Shown one piece after another: positions 9,276 through 17,680 of a DNA stretch of 34,727 nucleotides. Made by a program: the position numbers and the translations under genes. The notes beneath the pieces were generated by a model that saw only the letters and a list, made by a program, of their open reading frames with translations, was not told the DNA's origin and did not search any database. Location of the stretch: contig NZ_LFIQ01000039.1 in assembly GCF_001189245.1 (NCBI RefSeq), positions 376,399 to 411,125 of the forward strand, written 5' to 3'. The DNA comes from Bradyrhizobium pachyrhizi. Lineage in GTDB: Bacteria; Pseudomonadota; Alphaproteobacteria; Rhizobiales; Xanthobacteraceae. Position 1 is the first letter of the stretch. Each line of letters starts with the position of its first letter.

Positions 9276-9962
9276 ATGGCCAATGCCCGCAAGATCTTGA
9301 TCGTGGATGACGATACCGATCTGCGCGATACGCTGGTCGAGCAGCTGTCGCTGCACGAGGAATTCGAAGCCTCCGCAGTCGACACCGGCGCCAAGGGCGC
9401 CACTGCCGCCAAAGCCAATTCCCCCGATCTGGTCCTGATGGACGTCGGCCTGCCCGACACCGACGGCCGCGAAGTGGTTCGCTCGCTCCGCAAGGGCGGC
9501 TTCAAGGCTCCGATCATCATGCTGACCGGCCACGACACCGATTCCGATACGATCCTGGGGCTCGAATCCGGCGCCAACGACTATGTGGCGAAGCCATTTC
9601 GGTTCGCGGTGCTGCTGGCTCGGATCCGGGCGCAGCTCCGCCAGCACGAGGCCAGCGAGGACGCGGTGTTCTCGGTCGGCCCCTACTCGTTCCGGCCCGG
9701 CTCGAAGATGCTGACCGGCGCCAATGCCAGGAAAGTGCGGCTGACCGAGAAGGAAACCGCGATCCTCCGCTTCCTCTACCGCGCCGGCCAGATGCCGGTG
9801 TCGCGCGAGACCCTGCTCCAGGAAGTCTGGGGCTACAATTCCGGTGTCACCACCCACACGCTGGAAACCCACATCTACCGCCTCCGCCAGAAGATCGAGA
9901 AGGACGCCGCCAACCCGGAAATCCTGGTGACGGAAGCCGGTGGCTACAAGCTGGTGCCGTGA
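9276..9962 (+). CDS. cenR: OmpR-family response regulator, CenR-like
   Basis: The 228-residue protein has an N-terminal receiver domain (residues about 6-120; acidic pocket DDD at 11-13, phosphoacceptor Asp56 in VLMDVGLPD, conserved lysine in VAKPF) and a C-terminal winged-helix DNA-binding domain. The recognition region reads EVWGYNSGVTTHTLETHIYR, typical of the CenR group of alphaproteobacteria. CenR controls envelope integrity genes and is essential or important in Caulobacter and its relatives; its kinase CenK is usually encoded elsewhere, and none is seen here. The gene symbol rests on sequence resemblance. The next gene, 57 nt downstream, encodes a cyclic-nucleotide-binding protein. Confidence 0.85.
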   Translation: MANARKILIVDDDTDLRDTLVEQLSLHEEFEASAVDTGAKGATAAKANSPDLVLMDVGLPDTDGREVVRSLRKGGFKAPIIMLTGHDTDSDTILGLESGANDYVAKPFRFAVLLARIRAQLRQHEASEDAVFSVGPYSFRPGSKMLTGANARKVRLTEKETAILRFLYRAGQMPVSRETLLQEVWGYNSGVTTHTLETHIYRLRQKIEKDAANPEILVTEAGGYKLVP

Positions 9963-10019
9963 TACGCTTTGCGCTCAACGATTCGTGAAATCGAGGCGCA
10001 CCGCGGTTACCGGACCTGA

Positions 10020-10460
10020 ATGTCGATCGATGATGACGTAGCCCTGCTCGAGCGGGTCCCGACAATGCGTCTGTTGGGCGAGAGCTCCTTGCGCATGCTG
10101 GCGATCGGCTCCGAGCAACGTGATTTCAACGCAGGCGACGTGCTGTTCAAGGCCGGCGACGCTGCGGACGCCGGCTATGTCGTGCAGCGCGGCACCTTCC
10201 GCGTCGAGGAAGGCGGCGCTGAGATCATCGCCGGGCCCGGCGCGCTGATCGGCGAGCTCGCCTTGATCGTCGCCATGAAGCGGCCGTCGACCGCCACCGC
10301 GCTGGAGCGCGGCTCGGTGATCCGCGTCGCGCGCAGCCTGTTCCAGCGCGTGCTGGAAAGCGATCCCGCCGCGGCCCGCCGGCTGCGCGACGAGCTCGCG
10401 CTGCGCACCAGCCAGCTCGCAAGCGATATCCTGATGGCGGGCGGGAAGCTGAGTACGTAG
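10020..10460 (+). CDS. Stand-alone cyclic-nucleotide-binding domain protein
   Basis: The 146-residue protein is a single CAP_ED (Crp-like sensor) domain. The beta-roll is seen in DVLFKAGDAADAGYVVQRG and the phosphate-binding-cassette region in IIAGPGALIGELALI, followed by MKRPSTATALERGSVIRV and the C-helix. There is no helix-turn-helix, channel or kinase domain, so it is not a transcription factor by itself. It may sense a cyclic nucleotide or act by protein contact. It follows the CenR-like regulator in the same direction and may be cotranscribed with it. The partner is unknown. Confidence 0.8.
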   Translation: MSIDDDVALLERVPTMRLLGESSLRMLAIGSEQRDFNAGDVLFKAGDAADAGYVVQRGTFRVEEGGAEIIAGPGALIGELALIVAMKRPSTATALERGSVIRVARSLFQRVLESDPAAARRLRDELALRTSQLASDILMAGGKLST

Positions 10461-10466
10461 TACCTC

Positions 10467-10579
10467 GTCGTCCCGGACAAGCGAGCGTCGCGAGCGCGAT
10501 CCGGGGCCCATACGCTGCGGCCCATCCTTGGGCACACGGGCCGACGGCTTTGCCAGGTCCCTGCTTTCGCAGGGACGAC
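10467..10579. repeat. Inverted repeat between convergent genes
   Basis: The outer ends gtcgtccc (10467-10474) and gggacgac (10572-10579) are inverted copies, with an inner hairpin gtccctgctttcgcagggac near the right end. It lies between the cyclic-nucleotide-binding gene and the convergent xthA, a typical place for these dispersed elements. Confidence 0.65.
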
Positions 10580-10583
10580 AACC

Positions 10584-11399
10584 CTAAACCTCCATCACCG
10601 CCGTCACCGGCACGTGGTCCGACGGGCGCTCCCAGCTGCGGGCGTCGCGGGTGATCTTGAAATCGCTGACCTGGTCCTTCAGCGCGCGCGAGACCCAGAT
10701 GTGATCGAGCCGTCGGCCGCGATCGCCGACGGTCCAGTCCGCCGCGCGGTAGCTCCACCAGGTGTAGACCTTTTCCGACATCGGGATCCGCTCGCGCGCG
10801 ATGTCGAACCATTCGCCATGCGCCTGCGCGGCCAGCAGCTTCTCGGTCTCGACCGGCGTGTGCGAGACCACCTTGAGCAGCTGCTTGTGCGACCACACGT
10901 CGTTCTCATGCGGGGCGACGTTGAGGTCGCCGACCAGGATGTGGCGGTCGTCGCCGCGCGGATGCAGCGGCTCGCAGGCCTTCATCTCGTCGAGGAATTG
11001 CAGCTTGTGCTCGAATTTCGGATTGAGCGCGGGATCGGGAATGTCGCCGCCGGCCGGCACGTAGAAATTATGCAGCACCAGCGGCTTTGACAGCTGCGCC
11101 TTCTCGCCGAAGGACACCGAGATGTGTCGTGAATCGATCTTGTCGCAGAACGTCCTGATGTCGGTCGTCTCGAACGGCAGGCGCGAGACGATGGCGACGC
11201 CGTGATAGCCCTTCTGTCCATTCAGCGCGACGTGCTCATAGCCGAGCCGCTTGAAGCGCTTGAGCGGAAACGCATCGTCGATGCATTTGGTCTCCTGCAG
11301 GCACAGCACGTCCGGCCGCGCGCTCTTGATGAACTTGGCGACGGTGTCGATGCGCAGGCGCACCGAATTGATGTTCCAGGTGGTGACGGAGAACCGCAT
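10584..11399 (-). CDS. xthA: Exodeoxyribonuclease III
   Basis: The 271-residue protein belongs to the ExoIII/APE1 family that cuts DNA at abasic sites and trims 3' blocked ends in base-excision repair. Active-site marks are in order: TWNINSVR (Asn9 and Asn11), LQETK with metal-binding Glu36, GDLNVAP, DWTVGDRGRRLDHIWVS and the terminal SDHVPV with the catalytic Asp-His pair. Length agrees with E. coli XthA (268). The gene stands alone between two palindromic repeats and is transcribed leftward. Confidence 0.95.
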   Translation of the reverse strand: MRFSVTTWNINSVRLRIDTVAKFIKSARPDVLCLQETKCIDDAFPLKRFKRLGYEHVALNGQKGYHGVAIVSRLPFETTDIRTFCDKIDSRHISVSFGEKAQLSKPLVLHNFYVPAGGDIPDPALNPKFEHKLQFLDEMKACEPLHPRGDDRHILVGDLNVAPHENDVWSHKQLLKVVSHTPVETEKLLAAQAHGEWFDIARERIPMSEKVYTWWSYRAADWTVGDRGRRLDHIWVSRALKDQVSDFKITRDARSWERPSDHVPVTAVMEV

Positions 11400-11461
11400 G
11401 AGGACCGCGTCTTAGCATGGTTCTCGGTGCGGGTTGGCGCTTTGTCCACAAGCAAGCGCTT

Positions 11462-11547
11462 GTGGGATGGGTAGAGCGAAGCGAAACCCGTCATTGACGC
11501 GGCGCGCCGTGATCGCGATGGGCTTCGCTGCGCTCTACCCATCCCAC
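11462..11547. repeat. Palindromic repeat gtgggatgggtagagcg
   Basis: The ends gtgggatgggtagagcg and cgctctacccatcccac are inverted copies separated by about 50 nt that include further pairing (gaagcgaaaccc with gggcttcgc). It lies between xthA and lolA and is distinct in sequence from the other repeats in the window. Confidence 0.75.
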
Positions 11548-11564
11548 GCAACTACGCAGCGCGC

Positions 11565-12383
11565 CTACCCCGGCGAGGTGCCGGGATAGGTCGTGAAGTC
11601 GATCTTGAACAGTGCCGGATCGGGCTTCTGCGTCGCGTCGAGATTGTAGACCGCAACGGTCGTGTCGTAGCCCTGCGGGTCGGTGACGGTCCACTGCTTG
11701 AGCTTGCCGTCCTTGGCGCCGATCATCAGCAGGAAGCGGCTGGTGCCGACCAGCGCCTGCTTTTCCTCGATCGTGATGCTGACGAACACGTCGTCGGCAG
11801 TGACGCTGATGACGTTGGTGTCCTTCATCAGATCGATGCGGTCCGACAGCAGATAGCGCAGCGGGGTCTGCGACAGCGGATAGACGTCCTGGGTGGCGAG
11901 CCTGCGGTCGCGCACCGCGACCGAGGAGCCGTCGGCGATCACCTCGATCGGGCTCGGATCGTCATATTCGAAGCGCAGCTTGCCGGGTTTCTGGATGTAG
12001 AAATCGCCCTTGGTCTTGGTGCCGTCGGGGCCGACCTGGACGAAGTTTCCGACCAGCGTTTGCAGCGACGAGAGATAGGCCGAGACCTTGGCCGCCTGCG
12101 CCTTCTGGTTGGCGTCGAAGGTCTGAAAGATGCTGGCGGGCACGTTGCGGCGCGGGTCGGGAATCACCGGGTTCGGCGGTGCCTGGGTGGCGCCGGTCGT
12201 CGTCGGGCCCTTGTCCGCATTGGTCTGCGCGCCGGCGTCCTTCTTTGGCGCAGCCTTGGATCCGGCGTTGGGCGCGGGCTTCGGGGGCGGCGCATTCTGC
12301 GCAGTCGCCGAGCCGGCGATCGCGGCGGTGACGAGAAGAGCCAGCGCGGTGCGCGTGCCGCGGTCAATGAGGTGTTTTGCCAT
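11565..12383 (-). CDS. lolA: LolA-like outer-membrane lipoprotein carrier protein
   Basis: The 272-residue protein starts with a Sec signal peptide (LALLVTAAIAGSATAQ, about residues 14-29), then a roughly 60-residue Pro/Ala/Lys-rich linker and a LolA fold. Family marks are GNFVQVGPDGTKTKGDFYI, KPGKLRFEYDDPSP and the late LDATQKPDPALFKIDF. LolA shuttles lipoproteins across the periplasm to the outer membrane. The start is set at the ATG at 12383 because the signal peptide begins there; the longer open frame upstream has no protein character. It lies downstream of ftsK in the same direction, as in many proteobacteria, with a 100-nt gap. Confidence 0.85.
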   Translation of the reverse strand: MAKHLIDRGTRTALALLVTAAIAGSATAQNAPPPKPAPNAGSKAAPKKDAGAQTNADKGPTTTGATQAPPNPVIPDPRRNVPASIFQTFDANQKAQAAKVSAYLSSLQTLVGNFVQVGPDGTKTKGDFYIQKPGKLRFEYDDPSPIEVIADGSSVAVRDRRLATQDVYPLSQTPLRYLLSDRIDLMKDTNVISVTADDVFVSITIEEKQALVGTSRFLLMIGAKDGKLKQWTVTDPQGYDTTVAVYNLDATQKPDPALFKIDFTTYPGTSPG

Positions 12384-12483
12384 CAGATATGTCAGGTCTC
12401 TGTTCGACGCTCGTCCCGCTGCGCCGGATTTTATCCCGCCTCTTCCGAGGGAGATATGGTTTTTCCGTGATGATCGCCCCCGA

Positions 12484-14958
12484 TCAGAACTGGCCTTCTT
12501 CCTCCCCGACCAGGATTTCGCGCTTTCCGGCGTGATTCGCCGGACCGACGATGCCCTCAAGTTCCATCCGCTCCATCAGCGAGGCCGCGCGGTTATAGCC
12601 GATCTGCAGCCGGCGCTGAATGTAGGAGGTCGACGCCTTGCGGTCGCGCTTGACGATCGCCACCGCCTGCGTGAACAGATCGCCGCCGCCGTCGCCGCCC
12701 ATGCCGGTGGCATCGAACACGGCTCCGTCCTCGTCGGTCGGCTCTTCCGCGGTGACGGCTTCGAGATATTCCGGCGCGCCTTGCGTCTTGAGGTGACGCA
12801 CGACCTTCTCGACTTCCTCGTCCGAGGCGAACGGGCCGTGCACGCGGCTGATGCGGCCGCCGCCCGCCATGTAGAGCATGTCGCCCTGGCCGAGCAGCTG
12901 CTCGGCGCCCATCTCGCCAAGGATGGTGCGGCTGTCGATCTTCGACGTCACCTGGAAGGCGATCCGGGTCGGGAAGTTCGCCTTGATCGTGCCGGTGATG
13001 ACGTCGACCGACGGACGCTGCGTCGCGAGGATGACATGCAGGCCGGCGGCGCGCGCCATCTGTGCGAGGCGCTGCACGGCGCCTTCGATATCCTTGCCGG
13101 CGACCATCATCAGGTCGGCCATCTCGTCGACGATGATGACGATGTAGGGCAGCGGCTCGAGGTCTAGCTTCTCTTCCTCGTAGATCGCCTTGCCGCTCTC
13201 CTTGTCGAAGCCGGTGTGGACGGTGCGCGTCAGCTCTTCGCCCTTGGCCTTGGCTTCGACGAGGCGCGCATTGTAGCCGTCGATGTTGCGCACGCCGAGC
13301 TTGGCCATCCGCTTGTAGCGCTCTTCCATCTCGCGCACGGCCCATTTCAGCGCCACCACCGCCTTCTTCGGATCGGTGACGACGGGCGTCAACAGATGCG
13401 GGATGCCGTCATAGACGGAGAGTTCGAGCATCTTCGGATCGACCATGATCAGGCGGCACTGATCCGGCCGCAGCCGGTAGACCAGGCTCAGGATCATGGT
13501 GTTGATCGCGACCGATTTGCCGGAGCCGGTGGTGCCGGCGATCAGCATGTGCGGCGTGCGCGCCAGGTCGATGATGACGGGGTCGCCGCCGATCGTCTTG
13601 CCGAGGCACAGCGGCAGCTTCGCAACCGAATCGACGCTTTCCTTGGCGACCAGCAGCTCGCGCAGATAGACCTTCTCGCGATGCGCGTTCGGCAGCTCGA
13701 TGCCGATCGCGTTACGACCGGCGACGACCGCGACGCGGGCCGACAGCGCGCTCATCGAGCGCGCGATGTCGTCGGACAACCCGATCACGCGCGACGATTT
13801 GATGCCGGGCGCCGGCTCGAGCTCATACAGCGTGACCACCGGGCCGGGATTGGCCTTGACGATTTCGCCGCGCACGCCGAAGTCCTGCAGCACGCCTTCG
13901 AGCGAGCGCGAATTGGTTTCGAGCTCGGCCTTGCTCAGCGGCTGGCGATCGCTGGCCTTCGGCGCACTGAGCACGGAGACCGAGGGCAGCTCGAACTTGT
14001 CGGAATTCTTCTTCTTCGGCTTCGGCTCGGCCTTCTTGCGCGGGGCGCGGGCGGCGGGAGCTTCTTCCTCCTCGTCCTCCTCTTCCTCATCGTCGTCGAA
14101 GGCTTCCGCCTCGTCCTCATCATGGTCTTCATGCGCGGGCGCGATCGAGGGCGCCGAGCGGCCGCCGCCGATATTCGGCTCCTGGCGCTCGAACGCAGCG
14201 CTGCGACCCTGGGCTCCGCTCGAGACCAGCGATTTGTAGGCGGTGGTCAGCAGCCAGCCGAGCCGCGCTTTCGCGCTCATCAGCGCATGGAACAGCCAGC
14301 CCAGCGAAACCGAGCTGCGGTCGTTGTCTTCGTCCTCGACGAAAGGCTCGTCATCGTCGGAGATCGGCGTCAGCTCGTCGTCCTGCTCCTTGGCGCCCCA
14401 GCCGCAGGCGAACAGGAAGCTTGCCGCCATCGCGACGAACAGGATCAGGCCGAGCACGACACGATAGATGAAGCCGGGCGGGCCGAACACGACGGCCGGC
14501 GCACGCAGCAGCGCGTCGCCGACCACGCCGCCGAGCCCGGTCGGCAGCGGCCACGCAGTGTTATGCGGCCAGCAGCTGGCGAAGCCCGCCGCGATCACCG
14601 TGCACAGGATCCAGCAGCCGAGCCGCAGCGCCTCGCGGTCGAACGGGCGATGCGTCAGCATCCGCCAGCCCCACACCGCGACCGGCAGCACCAGCATGAT
14701 CGCGCCGAGGCCGAGAATCTGCATCAGGAGGTCGGCGCCGATCGCGCCGGGATAGCCGAGCACGTTGCGGATCGCGCGCGAGGTGGCGTGGCTCAGCGAC
14801 GGATCCTGCACCGACCAGGTCATCAGCGCCGCCGTGATGGCGCCGGACAGCGCGATCAGGCCGAGCCCGGTGAGTTCGCGCAGCCGTCGCGTCAGCGCCT
14901 CGCGGAGCGAGAGCGGCAGATGGCCGACCAGGGGGATGACACGTTCGATCGCTGGCAT
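12484..14958 (-). CDS. ftsK: DNA translocase FtsK
   Basis: The 824-residue protein has four N-terminal membrane helices (about residues 30-47, 77-95, 108-128 and 165-185), a linker with a very acidic run (mostly Asp/Glu) near residues 275-310, and a C-terminal motor. Walker A is GTTGSGKS with Lys481, Walker B is [12 protein letters not shown], and the DNA-orienting gamma winged helix is at the C-terminus ([18 protein letters not shown]). It pumps DNA at the septum and activates XerCD at dif while anchoring to the divisome. The start at the ATG at 14958 (MPAIERVIP) is preferred over a 30-codon extension with no membrane or family character. It is 22 nt downstream of the aminotransferase gene. 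Confidence 0.95.
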   Translation of the reverse strand: MPAIERVIPLVGHLPLSLREALTRRLRELTGLGLIALSGAITAALMTWSVQDPSLSHATSRAIRNVLGYPGAIGADLLMQILGLGAIMLVLPVAVWGWRMLTHRPFDREALRLGCWILCTVIAAGFASCWPHNTAWPLPTGLGGVVGDALLRAPAVVFGPPGFIYRVVLGLILFVAMAASFLFACGWGAKEQDDELTPISDDDEPFVEDEDNDRSSVSLGWLFHALMSAKARLGWLLTTAYKSLVSSGAQGRSAAFERQEPNIGGGRSAPSIAPAHEDHDEDEAEAFDDDEEEEDEEEEAPAARAPRKKAEPKPKKKNSDKFELPSVSVLSAPKASDRQPLSKAELETNSRSLEGVLQDFGVRGEIVKANPGPVVTLYELEPAPGIKSSRVIGLSDDIARSMSALSARVAVVAGRNAIGIELPNAHREKVYLRELLVAKESVDSVAKLPLCLGKTIGGDPVIIDLARTPHMLIAGTTGSGKSVAINTMILSLVYRLRPDQCRLIMVDPKMLELSVYDGIPHLLTPVVTDPKKAVVALKWAVREMEERYKRMAKLGVRNIDGYNARLVEAKAKGEELTRTVHTGFDKESGKAIYEEEKLDLEPLPYIVIIVDEMADLMMVAGKDIEGAVQRLAQMARAAGLHVILATQRPSVDVITGTIKANFPTRIAFQVTSKIDSRTILGEMGAEQLLGQGDMLYMAGGGRISRVHGPFASDEEVEKVVRHLKTQGAPEYLEAVTAEEPTDEDGAVFDATGMGGDGGGDLFTQAVAIVKRDRKASTSYIQRRLQIGYNRAASLMERMELEGIVGPANHAGKREILVGEEEGQF

Positions 14959-14980
14959 ACTCAATCTTCGCGCTTCGCGA

Positions 14981-16207
14981 TTAACCCAGGGTTTCGACCA
15001 GGCGATGCATCGCCTCGGCCGTCGATTCACTGTCGGAGACGAGCGCAAGGCGGATATAGCCCGCGCCCGGATTGGAACCGTCGTTCTGCTGGCGCGCCAG
15101 ATAGCTGCCGGGAATCACGCGCACGCCGGCGTCGCGATAGAGCCGGACCGCCGCGGCCTCGTCGCCGCCGCGCTCGGAGACGTCGAGCCAGACGCAGAAG
15201 CCGCCGGCGGGACGCTTGTAGCCGTAGCGGTTGCCGAGGATCTGGTCGGCGAAATCGAACTTGATGCGATAGAGCCTGCGGTTCTCCTCGACATGCGCCT
15301 CGTCGCTATAGGCGGCGACCGCGACATGCTGCAGCGGCACCGGCACCTGCGGTGCGGCGACATTGCGCAGTTCGTGGAATGCGGCCAGAAACTTTCTATC
15401 GCCCGCGGCGAAGCCGACGCGCATGCCCGGCAGGTTCGAGCGCTTCGACAGTGACTGGAACGCCACGACATTGCTGAAGTCGGGACCGGCGCATTCGAGA
15501 ATGCTGCCCGGCGCCTCGCGGGTGTAGATCTCCGAATAGCACTCGTCGCTCAGGATGATGAAGCCGAAGCGATCGGCGAGCTGCTTCAGCCGCGTGAAAT
15601 AGGCGCGCGAGGCGACCGAGCCCTGCGGATTGGCGGGCGAGGCGATGAAGAACGCGACGGTGCGCGCCAGCGTCGCTTCGTCGATCGAATCAAGGTCGGG
15701 CAGGAAACCGTTGCCGAGCGTCGTCGGCAGGTAGATCTGCTCGCAGCCGGCCGCGCGGGTGCCGGCGCCATAGGCCGGATAGAACGGGTTCGGCATCAGG
15801 ATCGCCGGCCGGCCCTTGCGCGGCGCGACGTAGCGCGAGGCTGATATCGCGGCAAAGAACAGCCCCTCGCGGCTGCCGTTCAGCACCATCACCTCGCTCT
15901 CGGGATCGACCGGCCGCGGCAATTGGAACCGGCTTCCGAGCCAGCTCGCCACGGCGCGGCGGAACGGTTCGATGCCCTTGGCGATCGGGTAGCGGCCGAA
16001 TTCGGCGGTATGCCTTGCCAGCACCGGGCCTACGAAATCGGGCACCGGGTGCTGCGGCTCGCCTAATGACAGCGTAATCAAGGGTTTGGCAGGCTGATAG
16101 GGCGCCAGCAGCTCGGTGGTACGCAGGAACGGGGAACGCTCGGCCTGGCCGGCGGATGCGACATCGCCGGCGCCCTGCGCCAAGCCGGATGAGGCGGTCA
16201 TTGCCAT
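14981..16207 (-). CDS. Class I/II aminotransferase, DapC-like
   Basis: The approximately 408-residue PLP enzyme has fold-type-I features: [12 protein letters not shown] at the N-terminus, [29 protein letters not shown], and the PLP lysine Lys255 in [16 protein letters not shown]. The [12 protein letters not shown] form of the lysine loop is that of N-succinyldiaminopimelate aminotransferases (DapC) of lysine and peptidoglycan precursor synthesis, but specificity cannot be proven by reading. The start is uncertain: ATGs at 16270, 16207 and 16201 are in frame, and none has a strong ribosome site; 16207 keeps a short N-terminus near the conserved region. It is followed closely by ftsK, suggesting one leftward transcript. 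Confidence 0.83.
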   Translation of the reverse strand: MAMTASSGLAQGAGDVASAGQAERSPFLRTTELLAPYQPAKPLITLSLGEPQHPVPDFVGPVLARHTAEFGRYPIAKGIEPFRRAVASWLGSRFQLPRPVDPESEVMVLNGSREGLFFAAISASRYVAPRKGRPAILMPNPFYPAYGAGTRAAGCEQIYLPTTLGNGFLPDLDSIDEATLARTVAFFIASPANPQGSVASRAYFTRLKQLADRFGFIILSDECYSEIYTREAPGSILECAGPDFSNVVAFQSLSKRSNLPGMRVGFAAGDRKFLAAFHELRNVAAPQVPVPLQHVAVAAYSDEAHVEENRRLYRIKFDFADQILGNRYGYKRPAGGFCVWLDVSERGGDEAAAVRLYRDAGVRVIPGSYLARQQNDGSNPGAGYIRLALVSDSESTAEAMHRLVETLG

Positions 16208-16386
16208 GATTGAAATGCCAGCACTTTCACTGCGGTCGGAGGGTAAGGGCGCCGACCGTAAACCGATCAAGTCACCATAGATAGGGCGAGGTTAAGACGC
16301 GATTAACCATCGGCGGTGCGGCACGATCGGCCGTCGCGTGATATCAGCGCTGACGCCAGAAAACCGCATCGAACTTGCTTCGAGAC

Positions 16387-16860
16387 ATGATCCACCGCCG
16401 CGCCGTCCGGGCGCTCATCATCACCGGCGAGCGCGAAGTCCTGCTGATGCGGATTCGCCCGCCGCACGGCGGCGACCGCTTCTGGATCGCGCCGGGCGGC
16501 GGCGTCGAGTGTGACGAGACGGCGGAAGCGACGCTGCAGCGGGAACTGGCCGAGGAATTGGGGCTGATCGATTTCGAGCCCGGGCCCGCAATCTGGCGGC
16601 GTCACCACACCTTCAACTGGGGCGGCCGGCGGATTTCCCAGAAAGAGGAATACCGGATCGTGCACGCCGATCGCTTCGCGCCCGTGATGGCCGACGAGGC
16701 CGAGGCGCGCGTGCTCGATTGCTTCCGCTGGTGGCCGATCGCCGATCTATCCAGCGCGCGGGAGCGCCTGACGCCGCTGTCGCTTGCCGACATCCTCGAG
16801 CGCTATTTGCGCGACGGCGTACCGAGCGAGCTGCCGGATGAGGAGGTCCTGATCGACTGA
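16387..16860 (+). CDS. Nudix hydrolase
   Basis: The 157-residue protein contains a complete Nudix box: the Gly is followed five residues later by Glu in GGVECDE, then TAEATLQ and the metal-binding RELAEELGL. It hydrolyses a nucleoside diphosphate linked to another group, with substrate unknown. The N-terminal MIHRRAVRALIITG and aromatic-rich HHTFNWGGRRISQKEEY resemble small stand-alone Nudix proteins annotated as putative MutT-like enzymes. The ATG at 16387 is preferred to a TTG four codons earlier. It is divergent from the aminotransferase gene. Confidence 0.88.
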   Translation: MIHRRAVRALIITGEREVLLMRIRPPHGGDRFWIAPGGGVECDETAEATLQRELAEELGLIDFEPGPAIWRRHHTFNWGGRRISQKEEYRIVHADRFAPVMADEAEARVLDCFRWWPIADLSSARERLTPLSLADILERYLRDGVPSELPDEEVLID

Positions 16861-16876
16861 CGCTCGACTATCTTAA

Positions 16877-17002
16877 CCTCCCCTTGAAAAGGGGAGGTCG
16901 CTTTGCTCGCTCAAGCAAAGCGGGTGGGGATCTGCTCTCTCCGCTTGCAGCGTCGCCTGCGGCTGACCCCCATCCCGACCTTCCCCGTTTCAGGGGGAAG
17001 GA
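16877..17002. repeat. Compound repeat with hairpin after the Nudix gene
   Basis: A hairpin with arms cctcccc and ggggagg (16877-16897) follows the Nudix stop by about 17 nt, and a second pair, cttccccg and gggggaag, closes the right end near 16979-17001. The unit resembles a dispersed GC-rich element common in Bradyrhizobium and may end transcription of both convergent genes. Confidence 0.6.
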
Positions 17003-17045
17003 GAAGCGGTATCCGTCAGCTCGATCTGTGCTTCGGCCTCGATGT

Positions 17046-17450
17046 CTACCGCGCCGGCAGCTTCTCGAACGACGGCTTGCCCTCGGGCAGGTGGTGGAAG
17101 GTCTGCTTGTCGCAGGTGTAGATCGTCATCTGCGGGGTGAACACCGAGGGGTCGTCGAAGGTGCCGACCTTCAGGATCGTGGCGGGCAGGCCCGGCACCT
17201 TGGTCACGAGATGCGTGCCGCATTCCGGGCAGAACTCGCGCGTCACGGCGCGGTCGAGATCCTTGCGGGTGAACTGCTTGGGCTCGCTGGCGGTGTATTT
17301 GAAGCCGGTGGCGGGCATCGCCATGAACATGTTCGGTCCGCCGCCCGTGATGTACTGGCATTCCCGGCACAGGCACTGCGCCGCCATCATCGGCTCGCCC
17401 TCGGCCTCATAGCGCACGTTGCCGCAATAGCACCTGCCTTGCACCTTCAT
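17046..17450 (-). CDS. GFA-family (CENP-V/GFA domain) zinc protein
   Basis: The 134-residue protein has the cysteine pattern of the Gfa/S-hydroxymethylglutathione-related family: Cys7 and Cys9 in GRCYCGNVRYE, Cys26, Cys28 and Cys31 in CLCRECQY, and Cys74 and Cys77 in FCPECGTHL. These bind structural and catalytic zinc in the fold. The family includes the proposed glutathione-dependent formaldehyde-activating enzyme, though most members have no proven activity. The ATG at 17450 is chosen because GGGAGGA precedes it at proper spacing; an in-frame ATG 12 codons upstream lacks this. The gene appears monocistronic. Confidence 0.85.
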   Translation of the reverse strand: MKVQGRCYCGNVRYEAEGEPMMAAQCLCRECQYITGGGPNMFMAMPATGFKYTASEPKQFTRKDLDRAVTREFCPECGTHLVTKVPGLPATILKVGTFDDPSVFTPQMTIYTCDKQTFHHLPEGKPSFEKLPAR

Positions 17451-17530
17451 GACGTCCTCCCGTTTTCGTTGTTTGTAGCCTGTCATTCCACAATGGCAGG
17501 CAATTCCGACAATATTTTCTCAAGCCGCGG

Positions 17531-17566
17531 AAAAAAGAAAGGGGCCCCAGCTTGCGCTGGAGCCCC
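17531..17566 (-). terminator. Rho-independent terminator of glnK1-amtB1
   Basis: On the minus strand a GC-rich hairpin (arms GGGGC/GCCCC and CCAGC/GCTGG at 17541-17566) is followed directly by TTTCTTTTTT at 17540-17531. It lies about 115 nt beyond the amtB1 stop in the direction of transcription and upstream of the GFA gene's start. Confidence 0.75.
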
Positions 17567-17654
17567 TCAACGGCCCGGACATTGCCGGGTATGTGTCCGG
17601 ACCGTAGTTCTGGGAACGACCGCTTGGGGAGGTCGCGCCCCGGGAGAACCCAAA

Positions 17655-17678
17655 TTAACGGCCTTCAAGGGCCGTTAA
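17655..17678 (-). terminator. Perfect hairpin just after the amtB1 stop
   Basis: Arms ttaacggcc (17655-17663) and ggccgttaa (17670-17678) are exact inverted copies around a 6-nt loop, only 2 nt beyond the amtB1 stop codon. The trailing sequence on the minus strand, TTTGGG, is a weak U-tract, so this may protect the 3' end or aid termination together with the stronger hairpin downstream. Confidence 0.6.
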
Positions 17679-17680
17679 CT

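Noticed and set aside
13216..15264. A 682-codon plus-strand open frame opposite ftsK
   Set aside because: The composition is that of a codon-mirror of ftsK (Arg, Gln, Asp, His repeats), it crosses the ftsK-aminotransferase junction, and no motif is visible.
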